DNA from: Spirochaetota bacterium
GTDB taxonomy: Bacteria; Spirochaetota; Spirochaetia; SZUA-6
NCBI GenBank assembly: GCA_003641675.1
Contig: QNBI01000059.1
Span: forward strand, 1 to 8,563
Direction: 5' to 3'
Length of the DNA stretch: 8,563 bases
Positions 1-6,208 of the stretch are shown here, in pieces; position 1 is the first letter of the stretch; every line of letters starts with the position of its first letter. The notes under the pieces are model-generated. The model had not been told where the DNA came from and made no database searches. It was given only the letters and a program-made list of their open reading frames with translations. The position numbers and the translations under genes are program-made.

Positions 1-500
1 ACCTGCATGAGCTTAAACATGAACGCGTTGCATATATTTCGGAAGAGAAAAACGAAGCAACGGCATACGAACGCTACTATGGTTTTAAGCAGGCTCAGGA
101 GATGTTTGGATTCATTAAGGATGACAATCTTATAACAGAAAGTTCAGGAAAAATTAATGACGGCTTTCGGGCAATGGAAAGAATATTAGAACAGAATAAG
201 GTTCTGCCTACAGCAGTACTTGCATATAATGACATAATAGCAATAGGAGCCATGGACGCTATAAAGCAGCATGGGCTGTCTATCCCGAAAGATATAAGTG
301 TAATCGGTTTCGATGATGTTCGGCTTGCAAGGGAGGTTGTACCGGCATTAACAACGGTACATGTTCCTAAACATCTCATGGGAATAATCTCTGTACAACG
401 CCTTATTAATGTTATACAGGGTAAAAAGGATATAATTAAAAAAGTTCTTGTACCAACGGAACTAAAAGTAAGAAAATCTACTGCTCTAGCAAAAACCTGA
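1..500 (+). CDS. LacI-family transcriptional regulator, C-terminal part (5' truncated)
   Basis: The reading frame is open from base 3 to the TGA at 498-500, giving about 165 residues; the N-terminal helix-turn-helix and first half of the sensor domain lie upstream of the window. What remains is the second half of a periplasmic-binding-like effector domain. The family pattern is clear: PTAVLAYNDIIAIGAM (the conserved N-D and A-x-G), then IPKDISVIGFDDV, then PALTTVHVPKHLMG, and the typical ending VPTELKVRKST. Members bind operator DNA as dimers and respond to a small ligand, usually a sugar or nucleoside. The first ATG in view (102) is internal, not the start. The gene ends about 50 bases before the argG promoter, and no terminator hairpin is visible between them. 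Nothing in this half identifies the ligand or the target genes. Family assignment is firm; function is not. Confidence 0.9.
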   Translation, partial: LHELKHERVAYISEEKNEATAYERYYGFKQAQEMFGFIKDDNLITESSGKINDGFRAMERILEQNKVLPTAVLAYNDIIAIGAMDAIKQHGLSIPKDISVIGFDDVRLAREVVPALTTVHVPKHLMGIISVQRLINVIQGKKDIIKKVLVPTELKVRKSTALAKT

Positions 501-517
501 ACAGCAGGCCAATTAAT

Positions 518-551
518 CACATATTTATACAATATTTTACATAAATATATT
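518..551. promoter_or_regulatory. AT-rich inverted repeats upstream of argG; possible ArgR (ARG-box-like) operator
   Basis: A perfect 8-base inverted repeat is visible: ATATTTAT at 521-528 and ATAAATAT at 541-548. Read as ARG boxes (family consensus TGAATWWWWATTCA), 518-531 matches 10 of 14 positions and 538-551 matches 9 of 14, counted by eye. Their centres are 20 bases apart, close to the usual tandem ARG-box spacing. The second copy overlaps the -35 element, a position suited to repression. In AT-rich DNA such matches arise easily by chance and the outer half-site bases are poor, so this is a suggestion only. Confidence 0.3.
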
Positions 552-577
552 GACAAAAGTTTTGGGTTGGTTATACT
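550..577 (+). promoter_or_regulatory. Sigma-70/SigA-type promoter for argGH
   Basis: TTGACA at 550-555 is a perfect -35 element and TATACT at 572-577 is a 5-of-6 -10 element, separated by 16 bases. Transcription would start near 584, giving a leader of about 20 bases that just contains the argG ribosome binding site. The promoter's presence here excludes a translation start at the TTG at 567. Confidence 0.8.
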
Positions 578-591
578 CTTGCATCTAAAAC

Positions 592-597
592 AGGAGG
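592..597 (+). promoter_or_regulatory. Ribosome binding site of argG
   Basis: AGGAGG lies 8 bases before the ATG at 606. It fixes the argG start at 606 rather than at the upstream in-frame TTG at 567, which falls between the -35 and -10 elements. Confidence 0.85.
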
Positions 598-605
598 CGA
601 TAGAG

Positions 606-1835
606 ATGAAGAGTATAGAAAAAATTGCTGCGGTTAACGTACCGGAGGTGAAAAAGTGCGCTGTAGCTTACTCGGGAGGGCTTGACAGTAGTTTGGGTAT
701 AGAGCTTCTCCGCAGGGTATATAAGGCCGAAGAAATTATACCGATAACAGTTGATATCGGCCAAAGTGAGGAGGAGATAGCTCTTAGCAGAAAAAGGGCT
801 GGGATCCTCGGCATTGAGCCGGTTGTTATAGACAGAAAGGATGAATTTTCAAAAGAATGGCTGAGTAAGGCCATTAAGGCAAATTCCGACTATTTCGGCT
901 ATCCTGTTTCCACATCTATGACGCGCCAGTTTATTGCTAAGCTTGTAGCGGAGGAGGCTTTAAAAAGAGAATGCGATGCTGTGCTGGAAGGATCAACCGG
1001 AAGGGGAAATGATCAGTACAGAATGCATAATGTGTTTAAGATGTTCGCGCCTGAACAAAAGGTACTTGTGCCTGTAAGAGATTTTGATTTAACGCGTTCG
1101 GAAGAACTTGAGCTATGCGAATTCTGGGGGGTTCCGGTGGATGAGGTAATAAGCGGGGGTGATGATAAGACTATGTGGTGCAGGTCCATAGCATCCGGTG
1201 CAATTTCCTTAAATCAGGAACTGCCCGATGATATATGGATGTGGGTAATTCCGCCGGAAAAGGCTAAGGATGTACCGGACACTGTTTCCATAAATTTTAC
1301 AGAGGGACTTCCCGATGCATTAAACGGTGAGAATAAACCTCTGTTTCAATTAATAAACGAGCTTAATATTATTGCAGGAAAAAACGGAATAGGTATAATT
1401 GATATATTCGAAGACGGAATAATGGGGCTAAAGAGCAGGGAGATTTACGAGGCGCCTGCTGCAAAGGTTGTTTTAAAAGCGAAGGGTGATCTGGAGGCTT
1501 TAACTCTTACCAAGGCCGAGAGGGAATTTAAGAGTATTGCAGATGCAAAGTGGGCATCCCTCGTGTATCACGGAGAGTGGTTTCATCCGCTAAAAGAGGA
1601 TCTTGATGCCTTTGTGGAACAGAGTGAGAAAGTAGTAAACGGAACTGTTGTGCTGAAACTCTACAAGGGGAATGTTACTATAACCGAGAGGAAAGAAACA
1701 ACCTTTTCACTCTTTTTCCCTGAGATACGGTCTATTAACTCTCATAGTTTTAATCAGCGGATGGCGGTGGATTCTGCAAAAATACGAGGGCTCGAATTTG
1801 AAGTCCTGGCTAAAAGGACTACGAGAAGCTCATAG
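606..1835 (+). CDS. argG: Argininosuccinate synthase
   Basis: Joins citrulline and aspartate using ATP to form argininosuccinate, the penultimate step of arginine synthesis in the cytoplasm. The protein has 409 residues, a normal length. Visible family motifs are the ATP pyrophosphatase P-loop AYSGGLDSS (21-29), YPVSTS (99-104), GSTGRGNDQ (129-137) with T131, N135, D136 and R139 for aspartate/citrulline binding, and E269 and Y281 within the GLKSREIYEAP region. C-terminal signatures include LDAF and KLYKGN. The usual YSIDxNLWGRSIEGG loop is altered here to SGGDDKTMWCRSIASG (183-198). S194 is kept, but the serine before the DxN element is shifted or missing and the EGG glutamate is alanine. The start is set by AGGAGG and the promoter just upstream. 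argH follows after 14 bases, so the two form an operon. The identification is firm, though the sequence is a divergent branch of the family. Confidence 0.95.
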   Translation: MKSIEKIAAVNVPEVKKCAVAYSGGLDSSLGIELLRRVYKAEEIIPITVDIGQSEEEIALSRKRAGILGIEPVVIDRKDEFSKEWLSKAIKANSDYFGYPVSTSMTRQFIAKLVAEEALKRECDAVLEGSTGRGNDQYRMHNVFKMFAPEQKVLVPVRDFDLTRSEELELCEFWGVPVDEVISGGDDKTMWCRSIASGAISLNQELPDDIWMWVIPPEKAKDVPDTVSINFTEGLPDALNGENKPLFQLINELNIIAGKNGIGIIDIFEDGIMGLKSREIYEAPAAKVVLKAKGDLEALTLTKAEREFKSIADAKWASLVYHGEWFHPLKEDLDAFVEQSEKVVNGTVVLKLYKGNVTITERKETTFSLFFPEIRSINSHSFNQRMAVDSAKIRGLEFEVLAKRTTRSS

Positions 1836-1849
1836 AGGAGGGGATTAAT

Positions 1850-3226
1850 ATGGGAAAATTATGGCATAAGAAAACAGAACTAAATGGGGAAATAGAGAAA
1901 TTTACAGTCGGAGATGATTATATACTGGACCAACAGATAGTTTCTGCAGACTGTACGGCAAGTATAGCCCACGCAAAGATGCTTTCCAGGATAGGTATTC
2001 TAAAGGATAAAGAGTTTAAGGCTCTTAAGAGAGAGCTTGTTAATATCCTTAAGGATAATGAAGATGGACGTTTTGGCATTACTGTTCAGGACGAGGACAG
2101 CCATACGGCAATAGAAAACAGACTCACCGAAGTGCTGGGAGAAGAGGGGAAGAAAATACATACCGGGAGATCGCGGAACGATCAGGTTATTGCAGCACTC
2201 AGGCTGTTTGCAAGGGATTTCCTTATTTATTTTGAAAAGCGCTGCATGTCCCTTGCAGAAACGCTTATAAACTTCGCAGAAAAGAATAAGGGTGTGCCTA
2301 TGCCGGGAAGAACCCATATGCAGCTTGCCATGCCTTCTTCTGTGGGATTATGGGCGGGGAGTTTTGTGGAGGAAATAATAGACGATACTCAACTAATCGT
2401 GCAGGCTTACGACTTAAATAATATGTCTCCTCTCGGTTCGGCGGCAAGTTATGGTGTTCCCCTGGCCTTAGACCGGGAAATGGTTTCTGACCTTCTCGGG
2501 TTTAAACGTGTCCAGAACAATGTTCTCTATGTAAATAATTCAAGGGGTAAAATAGAATCTGTTATTCTTAATGCGGCAGAGCAGGTCATGCTTACGTTAA
2601 GCAAGATGGCCCAGGATATGATCCTCTTTTCCATGCCGGAATTCGGATACTTTACCATTCCGGAAGAGATCTGTACTGGAAGCAGCATTATGCCTCAAAA
2701 AAGAAATCCGGGAATGCTTGAGCTAATACGCGCAAAGACAGCTACGGTTTCATCTCTGAATTTGCAGGTTAAGTCGATACTACGCGGTCTCCCCTCGGGC
2801 TACAACCGTGATTTTCAGGAAACAAAAAGAGCCTTTATAGAGGGAATAAGAACAGCTACAATGTCGGTTAAAATTATGGAACTTACAATAAATAGGTTAA
2901 AGGTGAATAAAAAAGCTCTGCTTGCCGGATTTAAACCTGAAATTTTTGCAACGGACTACGCAATTCAGCTTGTTAAGGATGGAACACCCTTTCGGGAAGC
3001 ATACCGGGAAGTCGGTTTAAATCTTGATAAACTTGAAAAAATGGACCCGTACAAAGCCATTACAGAGAAAAATTATTCCGGTGCACCGGGTAACTTAAGG
3101 TTAGATTTATCGTCGGAAAGGCTTTTAAGAATGAAAAAGGAGATAGATACAGAAGATTTAAGAATTAAAAACAGGATTAAATCCTTAACTGGTCTTAATA
3201 TATCGTTTTTTAAAACCATGGGATAA
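1850..3226 (+). CDS. argH: Argininosuccinate lyase
   Basis: Splits argininosuccinate into arginine and fumarate, the last step of arginine synthesis; it belongs to the fumarase/aspartase superfamily and normally works as a tetramer. The protein has 458 residues, typical for the family. Motifs in order: ASIAHAKML (37-45), DEDSHTAIENRL (81-92), HTGRSRNDQ (104-112), the catalytic T155-H156 in PGRTHMQ, SPLGSAA (193-199), and the signature loop GSSIMPQKRNP (277-287) with the catalytic serine at 279, K284 and N286. The region normally reading SDRDF is replaced by NNSRGK (229-234), which marks a divergent branch but should not abolish activity. AGGAGG at 1836-1841 lies 8 bases before the ATG, and the 14-base gap from argG indicates co-transcription. 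The gene ends only 9 bases from the stop codon of the opposing transporter gene, with no terminator hairpin visible. Confidence 0.95.
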   Translation: MGKLWHKKTELNGEIEKFTVGDDYILDQQIVSADCTASIAHAKMLSRIGILKDKEFKALKRELVNILKDNEDGRFGITVQDEDSHTAIENRLTEVLGEEGKKIHTGRSRNDQVIAALRLFARDFLIYFEKRCMSLAETLINFAEKNKGVPMPGRTHMQLAMPSSVGLWAGSFVEEIIDDTQLIVQAYDLNNMSPLGSAASYGVPLALDREMVSDLLGFKRVQNNVLYVNNSRGKIESVILNAAEQVMLTLSKMAQDMILFSMPEFGYFTIPEEICTGSSIMPQKRNPGMLELIRAKTATVSSLNLQVKSILRGLPSGYNRDFQETKRAFIEGIRTATMSVKIMELTINRLKVNKKALLAGFKPEIFATDYAIQLVKDGTPFREAYREVGLNLDKLEKMDPYKAITEKNYSGAPGNLRLDLSSERLLRMKKEIDTEDLRIKNRIKSLTGLNISFFKTMG

Positions 3227-3235
3227 GTTAGTATT

Positions 3236-4183
3236 TCAAGGCTGCACTTTTTTTCTCTTCTTATAGATGAGTGTAATTTGTGCGAAGATCATTCCGGTAA
3301 GCATAAGCACACAACCGAGTATGTTTCTCGGTGAAAGAGACTCTCCGAGAAACACCCAACCCCCCAGTACTGCAAAAACGCCTTCGAGGCTCATAATGAT
3401 AGCCGCATGAGTAGGCTGCGCCTTTTTCTGGGCGACTACCTGGAGAGTGTAGGCAATGCCGACGGAAAAGATGCCGCCGTAAAATATGGGCATTGCCGCG
3501 CTTGTAATGCCGGCAAGGCTTACCGGTTCTGTCGAAAAGGCTGTAATTAAGCTCAAAGTAGAACATACCGCAAACTGTACGGTCGCAAGTTTAACTGCAC
3601 TCACCTTAGGAGACAGCCATCCGATTACCTGAACATGTGCAGCCCAGAAAAAGGCGCTTAAGAATACAAGAAAATCACCGCGTGCTATTGTAAAATTTTC
3701 TCTTACGCTTAAAAAGTAGAGTCCTGTCACGGCGAGTATTGCGCCAAGCCATCGTCCCCATCCCGGCTTCTGACCCCAGAGCAGCCCGCTTAAAGGTACA
3801 AGAACTACGTACAATCCTGTGATAAAGCCCGCTTTACCCGCAGTGGTATATATAATCCCTATCTGCTGGAGTGAAGCTCCTACAAACAAAACGGAACCGG
3901 CAATAAGGCCGTAGAGTAAAAGTGAGCCGAATCTTTTAGCCTGTTCCGGCTGCTTTGTTTTTGTGGTCCCTTCAATCTTTTCCCCGGAATGTTCTCCCTT
4001 TACAAGCCACAGCGGAAGAAGAGATAAGGAGCCAAGGGCAAACCTGACACCGTTAAAAGTAAAGGGGCCCAGGTACCGCATACCAATACGCTGGGCGACA
4101 AAGGCAAGCCCCCAGATAGCGGCAGTAAGCACAAGAAGACCGTCGTCTTTTAAAACGGGAAGGAGGCGGTACCTGTTTTGCAT
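3236..4183 (-). CDS. DMT-superfamily (EamA) transporter
   Basis: A 315-residue integral membrane protein of the drug/metabolite transporter superfamily, with about ten hydrophobic segments arranged as two EamA repeats. The first repeat begins near residue 15 (WGLAFVAQR, GPFTFNGVRFALG); the second begins near 168 (GDFLVFLSAFFWAAHVQ). QQIGIIYTTAGKAGFITGLY (106-125) is a strongly conserved stretch in this subfamily. A hydrophilic, Lys/Glu-rich loop at about 62-86 separates the second and third segments. The C-terminus is basic (KKRKK), consistent with a cytoplasmic tail. Only one base separates its ATG from the psuG stop codon. No clear Shine-Dalgarno site is present, so translation is probably coupled to psuG. 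The substrate cannot be read from the sequence; its place in a psuK-psuG operon suggests pseudouridine, another nucleoside or uracil. Family is firm; substrate is inference. Confidence 0.88.
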   Translation of the reverse strand: MQNRYRLLPVLKDDGLLVLTAAIWGLAFVAQRIGMRYLGPFTFNGVRFALGSLSLLPLWLVKGEHSGEKIEGTTKTKQPEQAKRFGSLLLYGLIAGSVLFVGASLQQIGIIYTTAGKAGFITGLYVVLVPLSGLLWGQKPGWGRWLGAILAVTGLYFLSVRENFTIARGDFLVFLSAFFWAAHVQVIGWLSPKVSAVKLATVQFAVCSTLSLITAFSTEPVSLAGITSAAMPIFYGGIFSVGIAYTLQVVAQKKAQPTHAAIIMSLEGVFAVLGGWVFLGESLSPRNILGCVLMLTGMIFAQITLIYKKRKKVQP

Positions 4184-4184
4184 T

Positions 4185-5108
4185 TTATGTCAATCTGCTT
4201 AAGCTTACTGCTATTTTTGCGGCCAATTCTGCATTGTTGTAAACGAGTTTAAGGTTGGCGTCCAGACTCTTACCCTCTGTAATATCCTTTATTTTAGCAA
4301 GAAGAAAAGGGGTAAGGTCCTTGCCTGTTATTTTCTCTTTTTCCGCTTCCCCTATTGCATCTTTAATTACTCTGTCAATTAAGTCCTTATCCATTGAGTA
4401 TTCTTCCGGAATAGGATTGGCAATAACCATTCCGCCTTTATAGCCGAGGTTGATCTGTGCAAGTATAACAGCTGCCACATCTTCCGGTGTATCAAGCTTG
4501 TAATTTACAAAGATTCCGCTCTGTCTTGTGTAGAAAGCGGGGAATTCGTTAGTTCCGTAGCCTATAACAGGGACCCCCATGGTTTCTAAGTATTCCATGG
4601 TTAGTTTAAGGTCTAAAATGGATTTGGCACCGGCGGAGACTACTGCGACGTCTGTTTTTGAAAGCTCCTGAAGGTCTGCGGAAATATCAAATGTTTTTTC
4701 CGCACCCCTGTGGACGCCGCCTATGCCTCCTGTTGCAAAGACTTTAATTCCTGCCAGAGAAGCGCATATCATGGTTCCTGCCACTGTTGTGGCCGCGCTT
4801 AATTGTCTGGCAACAACAACAGGTATATCCCTCCTTGATGCTTTAAGGATATTCTTTGAAGATGCCATGTATTCTAGCTCATCCTTATTTATACCTATTT
4901 TTATTTTCCCCTCTATAAGTGCAATTGTGGCTGGAATAGCCCCGTTTTCTCTTATAATAGACTCGACTTTGCTTGCCATTGCAATGTTTTCCGGATAGGG
5001 CATTCCGTGAGAGATTATTGTAGATTCGAGCGCTACAATAGGTTTTTTATTCTCCTTTGCCTCCATGACCTCATCTGCTATATTCAAAAAACTTTCTTTT
5101 TTATTCAT
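4185..5108 (-). CDS. psuG: Pseudouridine-5'-phosphate glycosidase
   Basis: Reversibly cleaves the C-C glycosidic bond of pseudouridine 5'-phosphate to give uracil and ribose 5-phosphate; cleavage is the expected direction in cells. The protein has 307 residues, the usual length. Family motifs: ALESTIISHGMPYPEN (26-41) with E28, ATGGIGGVHRGAEKTFDIS (125-143), D145 as the metal-binding aspartate, and VSAGAKSILD (157-166) with the Schiff-base lysine K162. The spacing of E28, D145 and K162 matches that of the E. coli catalytic residues (E31, D149, K166) to within one position. AGGAG at 5115-5119 lies 6 bases before the ATG. It is the middle gene of a minus-strand operon: psuK ends 21 bases upstream and the transporter gene begins one base after the psuG stop. 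The assignment is very secure. Confidence 0.96.
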   Translation of the reverse strand: MNKKESFLNIADEVMEAKENKKPIVALESTIISHGMPYPENIAMASKVESIIRENGAIPATIALIEGKIKIGINKDELEYMASSKNILKASRRDIPVVVARQLSAATTVAGTMICASLAGIKVFATGGIGGVHRGAEKTFDISADLQELSKTDVAVVSAGAKSILDLKLTMEYLETMGVPVIGYGTNEFPAFYTRQSGIFVNYKLDTPEDVAAVILAQINLGYKGGMVIANPIPEEYSMDKDLIDRVIKDAIGEAEKEKITGKDLTPFLLAKIKDITEGKSLDANLKLVYNNAELAAKIAVSLSRLT

Positions 5109-5129
5109 ACAAAACTCCTGTTAAATAGT

Positions 5130-6038
5130 TTATGGTATCGACTGCATTGTTTTAAGCGCCTCTTTAGCAGAAGCAATACCGGCCTCTACTGCTTTCCATA
5201 CAGAGGTGCCGGTAATAAGAGCATAGATTAGACCAGCTGCAAAGGCATCGCCTGCCCCGTTTGGGTTCTCCACATTTACAGGCTTAACCGGAAAAGATCT
5301 ACTCTCTCCGCTTATGCTGTCAAAAAATACGACATCTCTTTTCCCTCTTGTTATAATGATATTTTTCACTCCGGGAAAGCCCCTTATAATGCCTTTTTCC
5401 AGATCTTTCTGTTTTTCATCCGAAAGGGCTAAGTATTCAGCCTCATTTGGAGTGCAGTACGTAATACTGTGCTTTACCTCTAATATTTTTATTGCTTTCT
5501 GTACAGACACAGGATCGACAAGAACAGGTATTTTGTTCTTGTCGGCTATTCTGCAGATACCGTCCAAACTTTCCGCTGTAAGGTTGGTATCCGCAGCTAA
5601 AAAATCACTTTCTGCAATCTCCGGTTCCCATTTTTCTATCACCTTAGCATTAATGGCTTCCATTATCCGCATATCAGAGATTGCTGTTACCATTTCGGAA
5701 TCTGTATTCAGTATGGAAAGATACGTTCCTGTTTTATAGCTCTTTAAATTTAGTATGCCCGAAGTATCAATTCCATATTTTTTTATTCCTGTAAGAACCA
5801 TTTTAGAAAAAGCATCGCCGCCTGCTGCGCTGTACATTTTCACTTTTATTGTGCACGCGCTGCTGTTTTTTCCCAGAAGCGAAAGCGTCCGCGCTATATT
5901 GCAGGCAACTCCGCCGATATTTATCTCTGTAATTCCAGGGTTGGAGTTATCCATTAGTATAGGGCCTATGGACTTTCCGATAATATCTATATTAATACCG
6001 CCGATTACACTTACGGTAATTTCTTTATTCTGTTTCAT
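5130..6038 (-). CDS. psuK: PfkB-family kinase, probable pseudouridine kinase
   Basis: Likely phosphorylates pseudouridine to pseudouridine 5'-phosphate, the substrate of the PsuG encoded just downstream. The 302-residue protein has the PfkB/ribokinase pattern: N-terminal strand VSVIGGINIDIIG (9-21), DNSNPG (30-35), the glycine-rich IGGVACNIARTLSLLG (41-56), and the C-terminal NPNGAGDAFAAGL (258-270) with anion hole GAGD and catalytic base D264. The DSNPG-like and GGVACNIA features resemble PsuK/YeiC more than ribokinase or fructokinase. The internal segments YLSILN, AISDM and VDPVSVQKA also fit that group. The start is the only in-frame ATG near the N-terminal strand. Its ribosome site AGAGGA ends just 2 bases before the ATG, which is unusually close. 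Kinase identity is firm; pseudouridine specificity rests on motif similarity plus the adjacent psuG. Confidence 0.9.
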   Translation of the reverse strand: MKQNKEITVSVIGGINIDIIGKSIGPILMDNSNPGITEINIGGVACNIARTLSLLGKNSSACTIKVKMYSAAGGDAFSKMVLTGIKKYGIDTSGILNLKSYKTGTYLSILNTDSEMVTAISDMRIMEAINAKVIEKWEPEIAESDFLAADTNLTAESLDGICRIADKNKIPVLVDPVSVQKAIKILEVKHSITYCTPNEAEYLALSDEKQKDLEKGIIRGFPGVKNIIITRGKRDVVFFDSISGESRSFPVKPVNVENPNGAGDAFAAGLIYALITGTSVWKAVEAGIASAKEALKTMQSIP

Positions 6039-6040
6039 AA

Positions 6041-6046
6041 TCCTCT
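6041..6046 (-). promoter_or_regulatory. Closely spaced ribosome binding site of psuK
   Basis: On the minus strand AGAGGA is followed by TT and then the psuK ATG, leaving 2 bases, or 3 if the GAGG core is counted. This is shorter than the usual 5-9 bases. There is no better-placed in-frame start codon downstream before the conserved first strand, so the ATG at 6038 is kept. Confidence 0.5.
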
Positions 6047-6050
6047 AAAG

Positions 6051-6080
6051 AGTATATGCAGAATAGTTTTGCAAAGGCAA
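6051..6080 (-). promoter_or_regulatory. Possible promoter for psuK-psuG-transporter operon
   Basis: On the minus strand TTGCCT (6080-6075, 4 of 6 matches to TTGACA) is followed after 18 bases by TATACT (6056-6051, 5 of 6). Initiation would fall near 6044, leaving only about 6 bases before the start codon and cutting into the ribosome site. Either the mRNA is nearly leaderless or the true promoter is farther upstream. A second TATACT on this strand at 6126-6121 lacks a recognisable -35 element. Confidence 0.35.
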
Positions 6081-6122
6081 CAGGAAATATCCTATTAACA
6101 CAACATTATTATTCTGATACAG

Positions 6123-6139
6123 TATACAGAGTGTGTATA
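6123..6139. promoter_or_regulatory. Inverted repeat TATACA-N5-TGTATA, candidate operator
   Basis: A perfect 6-base inverted repeat with a 5-base spacer (TATACA GAGTG TGTATA) lies near the middle of the 170-base divergent region between psuK and the ABC genes. Its two-fold symmetry and roughly 11-base half-site spacing are typical of sites for dimeric repressors of the TetR, GntR or LacI type. It could control either direction. No regulator for it is encoded within the window except possibly the truncated LacI-family gene. Confidence 0.45.
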
Positions 6140-6159
6140 TTACGCTGCTGCGTGAAGCT

Positions 6160-6189
6160 TTTACTTTTTAAAAAATGGCTGTATATATA
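6160..6189 (+). promoter_or_regulatory. Weak candidate promoter for the ABC transporter genes
   Basis: TTTACT at 6160-6165 (4 of 6 matches to TTGACA) lies upstream of overlapping TATATA hexamers at 6182-6187 and 6184-6189 (16 or 18 base spacers). The -10 region falls inside the palindrome at 6177-6192, so a protein bound there would block it. The hexamers are low-complexity AT sequence and the call is tentative. Confidence 0.3.
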
Positions 6190-6192
6190 GCC
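6177..6192. promoter_or_regulatory. 16-base palindrome ahead of the ABC ATPase gene
   Basis: GGCTGTATATATAGCC is self-complementary except for one G-T pair. It ends 16 bases before the ATPase start codon. Read on the minus strand it is followed by A and six T, so it also looks like a short intrinsic terminator that could stop antisense transcripts coming out of the ATPase gene. Operator and terminator readings cannot be separated from the sequence alone. Confidence 0.35.
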
Positions 6193-6208
6193 GCTATAAG
6201 GTTTAAAT

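Noticed and set aside
95..556. A 153-codon open frame on the minus strand
   Set aside because: It lies antisense to the clearly recognisable LacI-family gene, shows no known motif and covers the argG -35 region; it is a shadow frame.
567..605. N-terminal extension of ArgG from TTG at 567
   Set aside because: It overlaps the promoter core and lacks a ribosome site; the ATG at 606 has an ideal one.
2000..2317. A 105-codon open frame on the minus strand inside argH
   Set aside because: It is antisense to conserved argH motifs, including HTGRSRNDQ, and has no ribosome site or family resemblance.
5314..6048. Plus-strand open frames of 141 and 97 codons opposite psuK
   Set aside because: psuK carries the conserved PfkB motifs on the other strand; these frames are compositional shadows.
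6142..6153. Small hairpin ACGC-TGCT-GCGT in the divergent region
   Set aside because: A 4-base stem with a 4-base loop is too weak and has no T-run; chance is a sufficient explanation.
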